Shown here: positions 32,276 to 33,220 of the stretch, in pieces
Layout of the letters: every line of letters begins with the position of its first letter
How positions within the stretch are numbered: position 1 is the first letter of the stretch
Source: an uncultured Eubacteriales bacterium
Lineage (GTDB): Bacteria; Bacillota; Clostridia; Oscillospirales; Acutalibacteraceae
NCBI GenBank assembly: GCA_934636435.1
Contig: CAKUAQ010000023.1
Location: 1 to 33,220 of the forward strand
Reading direction: 5' to 3'
Length of the DNA: 33,220 nt
The notes under the pieces: generated by a model
Databases searched by the model: none
Told to the model about the DNA's origin: nothing
The model's input: the letters and a program-made list of their open reading frames with translations, nothing else
Position numbers and translations under genes: made by a program

Positions 32276-32325
32276 TTTTGTCGGTAGAGCGGAGCGTATC
32301 CGGCGAAAGCCCTCTGCCGACAAAA
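32276..32325 (+). other. Long leader hairpin before the TasA-like gene
   Basis: TTTTGTCGGTAGAG (32276-32289) pairs over 14 bp (one G-U) with CTCTGCCGACAAAA (32312-32325), with an inner CGGA/TCCG. The ribosome site AAGGAGG follows six bases later. There is no T-tract on the plus strand, so it is not a terminator of sipW; it may stabilise the 5' end of the downstream mRNA or control translation. On the minus strand it would resemble a terminator. Confidence 0.6.
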
Positions 32326-32346
32326 ATATAAAGGAGGAAACAACCT

Positions 32347-33220
32347 ATGAAAAGCAGCAAATCTACCAAGCGGGCATTGCTGACCAGTGCGCTGGCCATT
32401 CTGGCGTGCGTAGCGATGCTCATCGGCACCACCTTTGCGTGGTTCACCGACACCGCATCCACCGGTGTCAACAAGATTGTATCCGGCAATCTGAAAGTGG
32501 ATATTATCGGTGCGAACAGCGATTCTCATATTGAGAAGCTGAGCTTCACCAAAGTCGCCGGTGCGCAAGGCGAACAGATTCTTTGGGAGCCGGGTTGCCG
32601 CTATCTGACCGAGGGCTTCCGAATTGCCAACAAGGGCAATCTGGCTTTGAAGTGGAAAGCACAGGTCAACAAGGGTACTACGGCCGCCAATGAGGGTAAT
32701 TTCGATCTGTTGGATGTTATCGACTTCTATCTGGTGAAGGGTACTGGTGAGAGCCAGACAGAAACTGCGCTTGACGTGTTCACCGGCAATCTGAAAAAGA
32801 CCGAAACCAGCGATGTATATTACATCAAGGGCGTGATGCAGACCACTGCCGGCAATGACTATCAGGGTCTGACGCTGGACGGTATCTCCATCACCGTTGT
32901 CGCCACCCAGGACACCGTGGAGCACGACAGCTTTGGCAACGATTATGATGCAAGTGCCGAAACGGATGAATTCAAGCAGGGCGTGACCATCAGCGGCATC
33001 GACGGCGTAGCCGACTCCTACGATACGATTCAGGACGCGTATGAAGCTGTCAAGGCTATGCTGGTTGCAAACAGCGGCCTTGTTGAACAGCCGCTGAGCG
33101 AGGAATCTTTCAATGCGTTCTTCACTGATGGCGGTAAGATCACGTGGACGATCTACGGCAATCAGAAAGTGACCGATAACCGTATGTTCTCCTTCGGGCG
33201 TGCAGCCAACCGCTTTGGCG
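32347..33220 (+). CDS. TasA-like secreted fibre/adhesin protein, 3' end beyond the window
   Basis: The frame from ATG 32347 (AAGGAGG upstream) stays open to the edge, at least 291 residues. The N-terminus is a SipW-type signal peptide: a basic start, a membrane segment (about 12-30), then TTFAWFTDTASTGVNKIVSG, where cleavage is expected near Ala-Trp. The TasA-like domain follows, with QILWEPGCRYLTEGF and NKGNLALKWKAQVN, to about residue 205. From about 220 a second region begins (ADSYDTIQDAYEAVKAMLVA, then KITWTIYGNQKVTDNRMFSF), resembling the start of repetitive beta-helix adhesin domains in gut Clostridia (tentative). It is probably the main product processed by SipW encoded just upstream. 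Confidence 0.85.
   Translation, partial: MKSSKSTKRALLTSALAILACVAMLIGTTFAWFTDTASTGVNKIVSGNLKVDIIGANSDSHIEKLSFTKVAGAQGEQILWEPGCRYLTEGFRIANKGNLALKWKAQVNKGTTAANEGNFDLLDVIDFYLVKGTGESQTETALDVFTGNLKKTETSDVYYIKGVMQTTAGNDYQGLTLDGISITVVATQDTVEHDSFGNDYDASAETDEFKQGVTISGIDGVADSYDTIQDAYEAVKAMLVANSGLVEQPLSEESFNAFFTDGGKITWTIYGNQKVTDNRMFSFGRAANRFG

Noticed and set aside
25668..33220. Second copy of the tRNA-Gln 3' end as an attachment site
   Set aside because: No repeat of the T-arm/acceptor sequence was found by eye downstream; a computed repeat search would be decisive.

Overview
The window looks like a chromosome segment of a high-GC, Gram-positive anaerobe of the Clostridia, most likely Oscillospirales (Faecalibacterium/Gemmiger/Subdoligranulum-type gut bacteria). 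The reasons are the GC-rich genes with strong AGGAGG ribosome sites and occasional GTG starts, the Bacillus/Clostridium-style division and cell-wall (dcw) cluster, a MurE with the DNPR motif of meso-diaminopimelate enzymes, a clostridial feo operon with a FeoB-associated Cys-rich peptide, a DUF4830 protein, and a SipW/TasA-type secretion locus. The assignment is an inference from gene content; no 16S gene is present.

Layout. (1) 1-2.7 kb: a HAD phosphatase (cut by the window edge) divergent from a DeoR-type regulator, then a ribokinase with its own promoter and a hairpin terminator. (2) 2.77-6.15 kb, minus strand: feoA-feoA-feoB-FeoB-associated peptide. It is driven by a perfect TTGACA/TATAAT promoter with one DtxR/IdeR-like palindrome in the spacer and a second at the start site; a third, weaker copy lies just before feoB. 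(3) 6.15-6.75 kb: about 600 nt with no convincing gene. (4) 6.75-11.3 kb, minus strand: an orphan sugar-ABC ATPase (MsmX/UgpC type), a small-subunit rRNA pseudouridine synthase, a DUF4830 protein and asparagine synthetase. (5) 11.5-12.4 kb: a 41-aa Cys-rich membrane peptide and an AbrB-like regulator with a Cys-rich tail, ending at a very strong terminator.

(6) 12.47-24.55 kb: the dcw cluster on the plus strand, mraZ-rsmH-ftsL-PBP(spoVD/pbpB)-murE-mraY-ftsW-murG-murA-divIB, apparently one long transcription unit from a good promoter before mraZ. It supplies late peptidoglycan precursor synthesis and the septal synthase and divisome membrane proteins. murF, murD, murC, murB, ftsA and ftsZ are absent from the stretch seen. 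A histidine-phosphatase gene with its own promoter follows.

(7) 25.55-28.95 kb: a tRNA-Gln(TTG) followed by accessory DNA: an IS3-type transposase remnant, an AT-rich gene for a sigma-like regulator with a winged-helix and a large C-terminal region, the repeated end of an IS21-like element, several perfect inverted repeats, and a tyrosine-recombinase remnant broken by two in-frame TGA codons. This reads as a decayed integration hotspot behind a tRNA gene.

(8) 28.95 kb to the right edge: a biofilm/fibre-type surface locus: TetR regulator, a TasA-like protein with a sortase-type PRTGD tail, a second TasA/CalY-like protein, a SipW (ER-type) signal peptidase with a coiled-coil and Gln/Pro/Ala-rich tail, a leader with a 10-G tract and a long hairpin, and a large TasA-like secreted protein running off the window. 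The likely scheme is that SipW processes the TasA-like subunits and the PRTGD protein anchors them to the wall. This is the most interesting part of the window.
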